Source: Kribbella soli
GTDB lineage: Bacteria > Actinomycetota > Actinomycetes > Propionibacteriales > Kribbellaceae
Reading direction: 5' to 3'
DNA length: 64,000 bases
NCBI RefSeq assembly: GCF_004331345.1
Contig: NZ_SJJZ01000001.1
Location: forward strand, 2,666,001-2,730,000
In this document: positions 9,019-17,566 of the stretch, piece by piece
Numbering within the stretch: position 1 is the stretch's first letter
How the letters are laid out: every line of letters starts with the position of its first letter
Program-made: the position numbers and the translations under genes
Notes under the pieces: model-generated
What the model was told of the DNA's origin: nothing
What the model saw: the letters and a program-made list of their open reading frames with translations, nothing else
Database searches by the model: none

Positions 9019-10221
9019 ATGACGAAGGCCGCCGAAGAGAACAAGACGCAGCCGACCCAGGAAGCCCCGGGGTCGGCCGCTGTCACGACCCCACCTCCCG
9101 GCGCGCCCGTCAGTACGACCCCCGCCGACGCGGGCCCACCGCGTCCGGGCGGGAGGTTGCCACGAGTCGAGTCGCTCACCGGCTTGCGCTGGTGGGCGGC
9201 CTTCTTCGTGTTCTGCCACCACATGACCCAGCTGGCGCCACTGCCGATCTTCAAATTCCTGCAGTACGGCACGTCCGGCGTCACGTTCTTCTTCGTGCTG
9301 TCCGGGTTCGTGCTCACCTGGTCGTCCCGGCCGGGGACGAAGATCAGCACGTTCTACCGGCGCCGGTTCGCGCGGATCTTCCCGCTGTACTTCCTCACCC
9401 TGGTCGCCGCGATCTTCGTCTTCTACCGGTTCGAGCCGCCGACCGGGATGGCCTGGATCAAGCCGGTCTCGATGACTGTGCTGGTGCTGTCCGGGCTCCT
9501 GCTGCAGGGCTGGTCGAACAACCCGACGATCCTGTACGGCGGTAACCCGGCCGGCTGGACGCTGTCGGTGGAGGCGTTCTTCTACGCGTACTTCCCGTTC
9601 GTCTGGCGGGCCACGCAGCGGCTGAAGACGGTCGGCGGCCTGATCCTGTGCGTCTCGGTGCTCGTGCTCGGCGGTGCGTACCGCCTGGCGCTGTTCCACT
9701 ACAAGGCCGACGTACCGGTGCTGCCGCAGCCGGTGCTGCACTCGGTGGCGTTCCTGTTCGGTATCGGCCTCGCGATCTCGCTGCGGTCCGGCTGGAAGCC
9801 GCGGATCCCGGTGTGGTTCGCATTCCTGGTCACCGGCGGCGGGCTGTACCTGCTCTGGTACTCCGGCTCGCACCCGACCCAGGTTCCGGGCGCGGTCACG
9901 ATGGGCCTGTGCCAGAAGGAAGTCCTCACCTTCCTGTACGGCTTCCTGATCCTCGCGGTCGCCGCCCGCGACATGCGCGGTGGCCGGTCCGTGCTGCGCA
10001 GCAAGCCGATGGTGGCGCTGGGCCAGTGGTCGTACGCCTTCTACCTGATCCACGCCACGATCCTGTACGCGATCAAGGAGTACCACGGCATCGCCGGCCC
10101 GATCGGCTGGTCCAACCTGACCTGGTACGCCGGTGTCCTGGTCATCTCGATCTTCGCCTCGGCGCTGCTCTACAAACTTGTCGAGCACCCGCTGGAACGG
10201 AAGCTCCGAGGCCCCCGATGA
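9019..10221 (+). CDS. acyltransferase family 3 (AT3) membrane protein
   Basis: Integral membrane O-acyltransferase, 400 residues from ATG 9019 with GGAG at 9008-9011. After a proline-rich cytosolic head of about 45 residues comes the AT3 signature LTGLRWWAAFFVFCHH, whose His/Arg-rich loop is needed for activity, then about ten hydrophobic helices. FFFVLSGFVLTW and the late YAFYLIHATILY are also typical. It probably O-acetylates or acylates the glycan. It sits between two nucleotide-sugar genes of the same operon. Confidence 0.88.
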   Translation: MTKAAEENKTQPTQEAPGSAAVTTPPPGAPVSTTPADAGPPRPGGRLPRVESLTGLRWWAAFFVFCHHMTQLAPLPIFKFLQYGTSGVTFFFVLSGFVLTWSSRPGTKISTFYRRRFARIFPLYFLTLVAAIFVFYRFEPPTGMAWIKPVSMTVLVLSGLLLQGWSNNPTILYGGNPAGWTLSVEAFFYAYFPFVWRATQRLKTVGGLILCVSVLVLGGAYRLALFHYKADVPVLPQPVLHSVAFLFGIGLAISLRSGWKPRIPVWFAFLVTGGGLYLLWYSGSHPTQVPGAVTMGLCQKEVLTFLYGFLILAVAARDMRGGRSVLRSKPMVALGQWSYAFYLIHATILYAIKEYHGIAGPIGWSNLTWYAGVLVISIFASALLYKLVEHPLERKLRGPR

Positions 10222-10246
10222 AGAATCACTACCTAGTGGAGTTCCT

Positions 10247-11548
10247 GTGCGTGTCAGTGTTGTTGCCTTAGGCAAGATCGGACTGCCGTTGGCGGTCCAG
10301 TTCGCGGCCAAGGGCCATCAGGTCGTCGGCGTCGACATCAACGAGAAGTTCGTCGAGCTGGTGAACGCCGGCCAGGAGCCGTTCCCGGGTGAGGCCCACC
10401 TGCAGGAGCTGCTCTCCGAGACCGTGGCCGACGGCCGCCTGCGGGCGACCACGGACTACGCGGACGCGATCCCGAACAGCGACGCGGTCGTCGTGGTCGT
10501 GCCGCTGTTCGTGGACGAGCAGACCGGTCAGCCCGAGTTCGGCTGGATGGAGAACGCGACCCGTTCGCTGGCCGAGCACCTCACGCCTGGCACGCTGGTC
10601 AGCTACGAGACCACGCTCCCGGTCGGCACCACCCGGAACCGGTGGAAGCCGATGCTCGAGGAGATCTCTGGCCTGACCGAGGGCACGGACTTCCACCTGG
10701 TGTTCTCGCCGGAGCGAGTGCTCACCGGCCGCGTCTTCGAGGACCTCCGCAAGTACCCGAAGCTGGTCGGCGGCCTGTCCGAGGAGGGCGCGAAGCGCGC
10801 CACCGCGTTCTACGAGGCCGTGCTGGACTTCGACGAGCGCCCGGACCTGCAGCGCGCGAACGGCGTCTGGGACCTCGGATCCGCGGAGGCGGCCGAGCTG
10901 GCGAAGCTGGCCGAGACCACCTACCGCGACGTGAACATCGGCCTCGCGAACCAGTTCGCCCGGTTCGCCGGCCAGAACGGCATCGACGTCCACGCCGTCA
11001 TCGAGGCGTCAAACTCGCAGCCGTACAGCCACATCCACCGGCCGGGCATCGCGGTCGGCGGTCACTGCATCCCGGTCTACCCGCGGCTGTACCTGTACAC
11101 CGATCCCGACGCCACCGTCGTCCGGGCCGCCCGCGAGGCGAACGCCGGCATGCCCGACTACACGATCGGTCTGCTCGAGGGCGCGTTCGGTGACCTCAAG
11201 GGCGCCAAGGTTGTTGTGCTCGGCGCGTCGTACCGCGGTGGCGTCAAGGAGACCGCGTTCTCCGGGGTGTTCCCGGCCGTGGAGGCGTTGAAGGCGCGCG
11301 GTGCCGAGGTGTCCGTGCACGACCCGCTGTACACCGACGAGGAGCTCCAGGGTCTCGGCTTCACGCCGTACACGCTGGGCGCGCCGGTGGACGCGGCAGT
11401 CCTGCAGGCGGACCACGCGGAGTACGCGCAGCTGAGCCCGGCCGACCTGCCGGGTGTGAAGGTACTCGTCGACGGTCGCGACCGCACCGACCCGGCCAAG
11501 TGGGCGGGCGTGCGTCGGATTGTGATCGGAAGGTCGGTCAGCCAGTGA
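10247..11548 (+). CDS. wbpA: nucleotide-sugar 6-dehydrogenase, WbpA/WecC-like
   Basis: Predicted NAD-dependent UDP-GlcNAc (or UDP-ManNAc) 6-dehydrogenase that makes the uronate entering the WbpB-E-D-I steps. The 433 residues contain an N-terminal Rossmann start (VVALGKIGLPLAVQFAAKGH), the central helix domain with LAKLAETTYRDVNI, and GGHCIPVYP with catalytic Cys274. A C-terminal UDP-binding domain carries LGASYRGGVKETAFS. GTG 10247 is chosen because GTGGAG lies five bases upstream. It is the only gene of the locus with a noticeable gap (25 bases) before it. Confidence 0.88.
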   Translation: MRVSVVALGKIGLPLAVQFAAKGHQVVGVDINEKFVELVNAGQEPFPGEAHLQELLSETVADGRLRATTDYADAIPNSDAVVVVVPLFVDEQTGQPEFGWMENATRSLAEHLTPGTLVSYETTLPVGTTRNRWKPMLEEISGLTEGTDFHLVFSPERVLTGRVFEDLRKYPKLVGGLSEEGAKRATAFYEAVLDFDERPDLQRANGVWDLGSAEAAELAKLAETTYRDVNIGLANQFARFAGQNGIDVHAVIEASNSQPYSHIHRPGIAVGGHCIPVYPRLYLYTDPDATVVRAAREANAGMPDYTIGLLEGAFGDLKGAKVVVLGASYRGGVKETAFSGVFPAVEALKARGAEVSVHDPLYTDEELQGLGFTPYTLGAPVDAAVLQADHAEYAQLSPADLPGVKVLVDGRDRTDPAKWAGVRRIVIGRSVSQ

Positions 11549-14169
11549 CACATGCCGACCTGCGGGTCGTGATGATGGTCGCCAACGACGTCACCAACGA
11601 CAGCCGGGTCCGCAAGGAGGCCGCAGCACTGGCCGAGACCGGAGCAGAGGTGACTGTGCTCGGGGTCTCGGCCAGCGGTCTGCCGTCGAGGGAGATGCTC
11701 GACGGAGCGCTGATCGTCCGGGTGGCGGTGCCTTTCACGCTGCGTGAGGAACGGAAACGAAGCCGCACGGCCCGCCGCAACTGGCGGCCGCCGATGGTGG
11801 GGTACCGGTACCGAGCAACCTATGTGGCGCGCAGCCAGCGGATCGCAGCCGAGCTCAAGGAACTCAAGGCGGACTCCGGGCACGCGATCGCGCGGGCCAA
11901 GGCGGGCCAGGGGAATCCGGTCAAGTTCAAGGCCGGCGTCGCCACCCGGCTGCTCCGCCGGGCGCGCTGGCAGGCCGCCGAGCGTGCCGCCTATGTCCGC
12001 AAGGGCGTCGGCAACAAGGCGGACGGACCGTTCAAGTTCGGCTGGCGGGCGTACGACGGGGTGCTGCACCGGATGCCCTGGCCGGCGCCGTGGCGCAAGC
12101 TGCACCCGGAGGCGCTGGACCTGGAGATCGCGTTCGGCGACCTGATCGACCGCCTCGAGCCGGACGTGGTGCACGCCCACGACATGCACGTGATCGGTGT
12201 CGCGACCCGCGCCGCCGGCCGCGCCAAGCTGCGCGGCCGCAAGCTGAAGGTCGTGTACGACGCGCACGAGTACGTCGCCGGACTCTCGCAGTACGGCGCG
12301 CGTACCCGGCGTTCGATCGCGGCCTGGGCCAACCACGAGCGTGAGTACATCGGTGACGCGGACCGGGTGATCACCGTCAGCCCGGCCATCGCGACCCGGT
12401 TGCAGCGCGAGCACAACCTGCGGCAAGAGCCGACCGTGGTGATGAACACGCCGAACCCTGCTGACGTGTCGGTCGAGGTGTCCGACATTCGCAGCCAGAT
12501 CGGTCTGGCATCCGACGTACCGCTGCTGGTCTACAGCGGTGGTGTGACGCGAGCGCGTGGCATCCACACCGCCGTACAGGCGCTGGTGGATCTGCCGGAC
12601 GCGCACCTGGCCGTCGTGTGTGTGCCTGGTGTGGCGACGGACGCGGTCCGCGAGCTGCAGGCGCAGGCCGTGCAGCTGGAGGTGCAGGACCGCCTGCACT
12701 GCCTGGACCCGGTGAAGCCGGACGAGGTGGTCGCGTTCCTGCGGACCGCCGACGTCGGGCTGATCCCGATCCTGCGCTACCCGAGCCACGAGATGGCGTT
12801 GCCGAACAAGCTGTTCGAGTACGCCTTCGCGGGGCTGCCGGTGGTGGTCAGCGACATGCCGAGCATGAAGGCGTTCGTCGACCGCACCAAGATCGGCGAG
12901 GTCTTCACCGCGGCCGACGCGCACGACCTGGCGTCGAAGGTCCGCACGGTGCTCGGCGACCTGGACAGCTACCGCGAGCGGGTCGCGGATCCGGCGTACC
13001 AGCAAGAGGTGTCCTGGGCCGGGCAGGCGACCAAGCTCCGTGAGCTGTACAGCGAGCTGACCGGGCAGCAGCTCGACATCACGCGGCCGGGCGGCAAGAT
13101 GCGCAAGACCGGGCGGCACCTGCTGCTCGGACCCGTCAACAGCGCCGGCCAGGCGTGGTTGTGGGCGACCGCGCTCGAGCGTGAGGTGCCGGACGTCAAG
13201 GCGGAGTCGCTCACCACGGGCAGTGGCGCGTTCGACTTCCGCGTGCACCGCACGGGCACGTATCGCCAGTACCGGTCCGACCTGCGCTGGCAGCTGGAGC
13301 TGACGGCGTACGCGTTGCGTGAGGTCACCCACGTGCTGTTCGAGGCGGGCCGGCCGATGTTCGGTCAGCAGCGCGGGCAGATGTGGACGACCGACGTACC
13401 GATGCTGGACCAGGCCGGGATCAAGCACGGTCTGGTGTTCCACGGGTCGGAGATCCGCGATCCTGCGCAGCACCGCGAGCAGTACCGGTACTCGCCGTTC
13501 CGCAACCCGGACGACGAGCTGACGGTGCGCCTGCAGGCCGCGAACAACCTGATGCGCCGCCACCTCGACGGCTACAAGGGGCCGGTCTTCGTCACCACGC
13601 CGGACCTGCTGGAGTTCGTCGACAACGGCATCTGGTTGCCGCTCGCCGTCGACGTCGAGGGATTCGTGTCGACGCAGCCGGTGCTTGAGCGCGAGGTCCC
13701 GGTGGTGCTGCACGCACCGTCGGCTTCAGCTCTGAAGGGTTCCGCGTACGTCGATCCGGTGCTGACGGACCTGGATGCGCGAGGCCTGATCACGTACCAG
13801 CGGGTCCAGGGTGTGCCGCACGCGGAGCTCGCCGAGATGGTGAAGAGCGCCGACATCGTGGTCGACCAGTTGCTGCTCGGTTCGTACGGCGTGTTCGCCT
13901 GCGAGGCGATGGCGGCCGGCCGGGTCACCGTCGGGCACATCGCGGACCCGGTCCGGGACCTGCTGCCGACCGACCTGCCGATCGCCGAGGCGACGCCGGA
14001 CGACCTGTCCGAGGTGATCGAGCGGCTGGTCGCCGAGCGCGACACCGCCCGCAAGATCGCCGATGCGGGACCGTCGTTCGTGCGCGACCTGCACGACGGG
14101 CGGAAGTCGGTCGCGGAACTGCTGCCGTTCCTCAACAACGAACTGGTGTACGAGGACGAGAGCGAGTAA
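11545..14169 (+). CDS. two-domain glycosyltransferase fusion protein
   Basis: An 874-residue protein from GTG 11545 (GTGA overlap). Residues about 1-510 form a complete GT4-like enzyme: VVMMVANDVTNDSRVRKEA, HAHDMHVIGVA, VVYDAHEYVAG, then the donor motif NKLFEYAFAGLPVVVSD. Residues about 515-874 are a second GT-B-like module paralogous to the 4042-5235 protein (LLLGPVNSAGQ, LVFHGSEIR, ADIVVDQLLLGSYGVFACEAMAAGR). No frameshift or stop separates the halves. Such fusions may add two sugars in turn or tie two activities together. Acceptors are unknown. Confidence 0.85.
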   Translation: MTHADLRVVMMVANDVTNDSRVRKEAAALAETGAEVTVLGVSASGLPSREMLDGALIVRVAVPFTLREERKRSRTARRNWRPPMVGYRYRATYVARSQRIAAELKELKADSGHAIARAKAGQGNPVKFKAGVATRLLRRARWQAAERAAYVRKGVGNKADGPFKFGWRAYDGVLHRMPWPAPWRKLHPEALDLEIAFGDLIDRLEPDVVHAHDMHVIGVATRAAGRAKLRGRKLKVVYDAHEYVAGLSQYGARTRRSIAAWANHEREYIGDADRVITVSPAIATRLQREHNLRQEPTVVMNTPNPADVSVEVSDIRSQIGLASDVPLLVYSGGVTRARGIHTAVQALVDLPDAHLAVVCVPGVATDAVRELQAQAVQLEVQDRLHCLDPVKPDEVVAFLRTADVGLIPILRYPSHEMALPNKLFEYAFAGLPVVVSDMPSMKAFVDRTKIGEVFTAADAHDLASKVRTVLGDLDSYRERVADPAYQQEVSWAGQATKLRELYSELTGQQLDITRPGGKMRKTGRHLLLGPVNSAGQAWLWATALEREVPDVKAESLTTGSGAFDFRVHRTGTYRQYRSDLRWQLELTAYALREVTHVLFEAGRPMFGQQRGQMWTTDVPMLDQAGIKHGLVFHGSEIRDPAQHREQYRYSPFRNPDDELTVRLQAANNLMRRHLDGYKGPVFVTTPDLLEFVDNGIWLPLAVDVEGFVSTQPVLEREVPVVLHAPSASALKGSAYVDPVLTDLDARGLITYQRVQGVPHAELAEMVKSADIVVDQLLLGSYGVFACEAMAAGRVTVGHIADPVRDLLPTDLPIAEATPDDLSEVIERLVAERDTARKIADAGPSFVRDLHDGRKSVAELLPFLNNELVYEDESE

Positions 14170-15327
14170 GTGCGGATTCTGATGATCGCGCAGTCCCCGA
14201 TCGCCGGGGACTCGCGGATCCTGCGGGAGGCGACGGCGCTCGCCGCGGCCGGTCACACGCTGCATGTGATCGGCCGGGACGTCCCTGACGGCTTCGAGGT
14301 GGGGCCTGGGATCACGGTGGAGTCGGTCTCCCGCTCTTCCGGTCTGCGGGCCGGGAACGGCGGGCTGACGGTCGGGCACGGACATTCCGGGCCCAAGGTG
14401 CTGGCCAAGCGGTTCGGGCGGTGGTTGTTGCTGCCCGAGCACCGCAACCGCACCGAGAAGCAGTGGCGGATCGCCGCGGCCCCGCGAGTGGCCGCGGCCG
14501 GTCCGGTCGACGTGGTGCATGCGCACGACTTCAACACGTTGGAGCTCGCTGCGGAGTACGCCTCGTTATGGTCTGCCTCGCTTGTGTATGACAGCCACGA
14601 GCTGTGGTTCGACCGGGCGCTGCCGGGTCGGCCGACGCCGTTGTGGCGGGCGCGCGGGCGGCGGTACGAGGTGGCGTTGGCGTCGAAGGCGCGCGTCGTC
14701 TTCACGGTGTCGGACGGGATCGCGGCGCGGCTGCGGTCGCGTGGACTGGCCGATGTGCGCGTCGTACGGAACACGTTCCCCTGGGCGGACGACGTACCGC
14801 CGGCACCTTCGCAGCCCGAGGGCTTGCTGTACGCCGGACGTGTCGGAGCCGGGCGTGATCTGCCGACCGTAGTCGCGGCGGCTCGTGAGCTGGCGCCGTT
14901 CCGGACGGTGCTGATGGGGTCGGTGGATCCCAACTATCGCTTGGATCTGGGGCCGGTGGAGACCGTCGCGGAGCGGTCCATCGACGAGGTCGACGACACG
15001 TTGCGCTCGTACGGCATCTCGCTCGTCACGCTCACCAACACCTGCGAGAACCACCGCCTCGCCCTTCCGAACAAGCTCTTCCACGCCGTCCGGGCCGGTG
15101 TCCCGGTCGTGGCGGCTGACCTCCCCGAGCTGCGGGCGGTCGTCACGCAGTACAAGCTCGGCGGCCTTTACGAGCCCGGCAACGCGCACTCGCTGGCGAC
15201 CGCGGTCCGCACGGTGATCGACAACTACACCATGTACACCGACGGAGTCCGCTCAGCCGCCGCAGAACTCAACTGGGAACACGACGCCGCCACCCTCGTC
15301 ACCGCCTACACGGACCTCTCCCACTAA
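14170..15327 (+). CDS. glycosyltransferase, GT-B fold (GT4-like)
   Basis: Last gene of the glycan operon, 385 residues, GTG start directly after the previous stop. The head MIAQSPIAGDSRILREATAL matches the NDSRVRKEA start of the upstream fusion protein. HAHDFNTLELA and VYDSHELWFDRA follow, with the donor-side motif NKLFHAVRAGVPVVAADLPEL near residues 300-320. It is probably related to the first half of the 11545 product. The stop is followed immediately by a palindromic element that likely ends transcription. Confidence 0.85.
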   Translation: MRILMIAQSPIAGDSRILREATALAAAGHTLHVIGRDVPDGFEVGPGITVESVSRSSGLRAGNGGLTVGHGHSGPKVLAKRFGRWLLLPEHRNRTEKQWRIAAAPRVAAAGPVDVVHAHDFNTLELAAEYASLWSASLVYDSHELWFDRALPGRPTPLWRARGRRYEVALASKARVVFTVSDGIAARLRSRGLADVRVVRNTFPWADDVPPAPSQPEGLLYAGRVGAGRDLPTVVAAARELAPFRTVLMGSVDPNYRLDLGPVETVAERSIDEVDDTLRSYGISLVTLTNTCENHRLALPNKLFHAVRAGVPVVAADLPELRAVVTQYKLGGLYEPGNAHSLATAVRTVIDNYTMYTDGVRSAAAELNWEHDAATLVTAYTDLSH

Positions 15328-15463
15328 CCCCATTTGCCTGGCAGACCCACCAATTTGCTTGGCTGACCCACCAATTTGGCTGGTTGACCCATCAAATGCG
15401 GGGTTTGTGACCCTCATTCAGGGTCACAAACCCCGCATTTCGCTGGTCGACCAGGCAAATGGG
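15328..15463 (+). repeat. family A palindromic element, copy A1
   Basis: The element fills the whole gap between the stop at 15327 and the opposing stop at 15464. It has three degenerate 21-base units (type CCACCAATTTGCCTGGCTGAC), then a perfect 21-bp hairpin (15394-15414 with 15420-15440, loop CATTC), then one inverted unit. The outermost 13 bases (15329-15341 and 15451-15463) also pair perfectly. Copies A2 and A3 share the units and the GGGGTT hairpin core. It could act as a two-way terminator or be a non-autonomous mobile repeat. Confidence 0.85.
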
Positions 15464-17404
15464 CTAGCGGGACGCCTCGACCATTTGGCGCATCAGTTCG
15501 ACCGGGTTCTTCTCCGGTTCCGGTTGGGCCAACCGGGTGGAGGGGACTCGGGCCTGCGGTACCTCGGCTGTCTGGAGGGCCGTGGTGTAGCCCGTCAGCG
15601 GGAGGGTGAGGGCCGAGCGGGTCGGGTCCAGCGTGATCGTCGCGCCTGTGAACGGAACCGACGGGTTGTCCGGCTCGACCGTGAGAACGAGACCCAACCG
15701 GTGACCCGCGGCGAACACGACATCGTCCGGGTTCAGCTCGAACGTGAGGTCGTACCAACGATCCGAGCGCAGCGATTCCTTGGCATACATGGACTTGTAG
15801 TGCCCGATGTCGGCCAGCGTCCGTACGACGACGGACGTGTCGGAGACCGCGGTGTTGATCTGCGTCTTCGCGTAGCAACCGGTGTCGAGCGCGTTGCCGT
15901 CACCCCAGCAGACGCGCGTGTCCGGCACGTTGGTGACGTTCACGTACCGGTTCGCCGTACCGTAGTCGACCAGCCGCGCCTTGATGCCTGAGGCAACCTT
16001 GTTCACCTTGACCCGGACCGACACCTTCCCGGTTCCGCTGACCCGGACCGCCTTCTCCAGCTCGTCGCTGAGGAACACCGCCCGATCGGTCCGCGGTGTC
16101 GTCGGATCGAGTACGACGGTGTCCGCCGACTCCTTGTCCGTCCCGGTGAAGCTGACCGGATCACTGGACGCCGCCGCGATCGACAACCCACCGGCCTTCG
16201 CACCGGCCGCCTTGCTGAGCTTCAGTGTGGTCTGCTTGGCGCCGGCCGCCGGCCATTTCGCCTCGTCGACGAACGAGCCGTCCTCACGCTGGACCGTCGC
16301 CTGCGGTGTGTCCATCACGCCGTTCTTCAGGCCCTGCAGCCAGTAGTCGAACCACGGGTGCAGCTTGTCCACCCACTCGTCGCGGAAGCTGAACCCGTCC
16401 AGGTGCACGCCCTGGTGCAGGAAGATCTTCCGCGGCACGTTCCGCTTCGCGAGCTCGTCCCACCATTCGCCGAACTGCCGGGTCTTCACGTTCTCGTCGC
16501 CGAGCCCGTGCACGACGTACACGCTGGAATGGACCTTCGAGGCGTCGAGCCGGTAGTTCCGCGGGTCCCACCACTTGCTGTACGAGCCGGTGCGGGTGTC
16601 GGAGTCCTGCTCGATCTCGTTGGTCATCTGCTCGCAGCGCGGCGAGGCGTCGTTGCTGACGTAGTCGTGCAGGAAGCCCATGTACTCGTCGTAGAACGGC
16701 ACCCCGAAGCCGCGGGTGTAGTCGTACCAGCTGGAGATCGCCGCGATCGGCACGATCGTCTCCAGGCCGCGGACGCCGGTGCTTGCGACCGAGTTCGCGA
16801 TCGTCCCGTTCCAGGACACGCCGACCATGCCGGCCTTGCCGGTCGACCAGTCGGCCTTCGCGGCGCTGCCGTCCGGCTTGTGCCCGGTGGTCCGGTTGTT
16901 CAGCCAGTCGATGACCGCCTTGGTGCCGAGCACCTCGAGATCCGCGCCGACATCGCTGCAGCCGGTCGACCGGAACGTCCCGGGCATGTCGACGAACGCG
17001 ACGGCGTACCCGCGGGGCACGAAGTAGTTGTCCAGCCAGCTCCCGAACACCTGCCGGGTGCCGGTCGCGTCGAAGTAGGTCGTCGGATCGCCCGCGTAGT
17101 ACGGCGAGGCCTGGATGATCACCGGTACGTCGATCCCGGCCTGGGCCGCCTCGCCCGGCCGGATGATGTCGACCGTGATCTGGTCGGTGATCCCGTTCGC
17201 GTCCCCGTCGAGCCGGGGTACGTCGACCTGCACCTTCTCGTGGATCGCGTTGTCGTAGTCGTAGGCGGGCACCGTCTCAGTGCCCTGGACGAAGGGTTTG
17301 GACGGTACGGCGGTAGGCCCGGCGACCGCGGTGAGCGAGGCGGCCGGGGCCACCACCGCCGCGAGTACCAGGGCCAGCCCGGTACGTAACCGAGTTCTGC
17401 GCAT
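15464..17404 (-). CDS. secreted S15-type X-prolyl dipeptidyl-peptidase / CocE-NonD hydrolase
   Basis: Exported serine hydrolase, 646 residues from ATG at 17404. A Sec-type signal peptide (MRRTRLRTGLALVLAAVVAPAA) precedes a mature alpha/beta-hydrolase. The family sequence GMVGVSWNGT holds the probable nucleophile Ser197; VHGLGDENV and HQGVHLDG carry the likely acid and base. A C-terminal jelly-roll-like region follows, as in PepX/CocE proteins. Longer in-frame extension upstream is ignored because it lacks a start with a ribosome site and would cover the next gene. It may cleave Xaa-Pro peptides or ester substrates. Confidence 0.85.
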   Translation of the reverse strand: MRRTRLRTGLALVLAAVVAPAASLTAVAGPTAVPSKPFVQGTETVPAYDYDNAIHEKVQVDVPRLDGDANGITDQITVDIIRPGEAAQAGIDVPVIIQASPYYAGDPTTYFDATGTRQVFGSWLDNYFVPRGYAVAFVDMPGTFRSTGCSDVGADLEVLGTKAVIDWLNNRTTGHKPDGSAAKADWSTGKAGMVGVSWNGTIANSVASTGVRGLETIVPIAAISSWYDYTRGFGVPFYDEYMGFLHDYVSNDASPRCEQMTNEIEQDSDTRTGSYSKWWDPRNYRLDASKVHSSVYVVHGLGDENVKTRQFGEWWDELAKRNVPRKIFLHQGVHLDGFSFRDEWVDKLHPWFDYWLQGLKNGVMDTPQATVQREDGSFVDEAKWPAAGAKQTTLKLSKAAGAKAGGLSIAAASSDPVSFTGTDKESADTVVLDPTTPRTDRAVFLSDELEKAVRVSGTGKVSVRVKVNKVASGIKARLVDYGTANRYVNVTNVPDTRVCWGDGNALDTGCYAKTQINTAVSDTSVVVRTLADIGHYKSMYAKESLRSDRWYDLTFELNPDDVVFAAGHRLGLVLTVEPDNPSVPFTGATITLDPTRSALTLPLTGYTTALQTAEVPQARVPSTRLAQPEPEKNPVELMRQMVEASR

Positions 17405-17566
17405 GCGTGGATCTCCCCCTATGGGCGGTAGGTGAAGACCTATTCTGTGCACAGAACTCACCTGCTCGCTCACTTTTCGTACACAGCAGGGGTAATACTT
17501 CGCCCGCAACTTTCGCTGTCCGCGTCGTATCAAGGGGTGTAAGAGTCTCTCCGAAAGGACGATCTG

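Noticed and set aside
5232-11548. Lipopolysaccharide O-antigen locus
   Set aside because: All other content is from a Gram-positive actinomycete; a wall-linked or exported polysaccharide is the sensible reading.
11158-13713. 851-codon open frame on the minus strand
   Set aside because: It is the complement of the glycosyltransferase fusion gene. Its composition is the Arg/His/Val-rich pattern of a shadow frame, and the plus-strand protein has clear motifs.
15359-15991. 210-codon plus-strand frame after the glycan operon
   Set aside because: It begins inside element A1 and is antisense to the S15 peptidase; no domain is visible.
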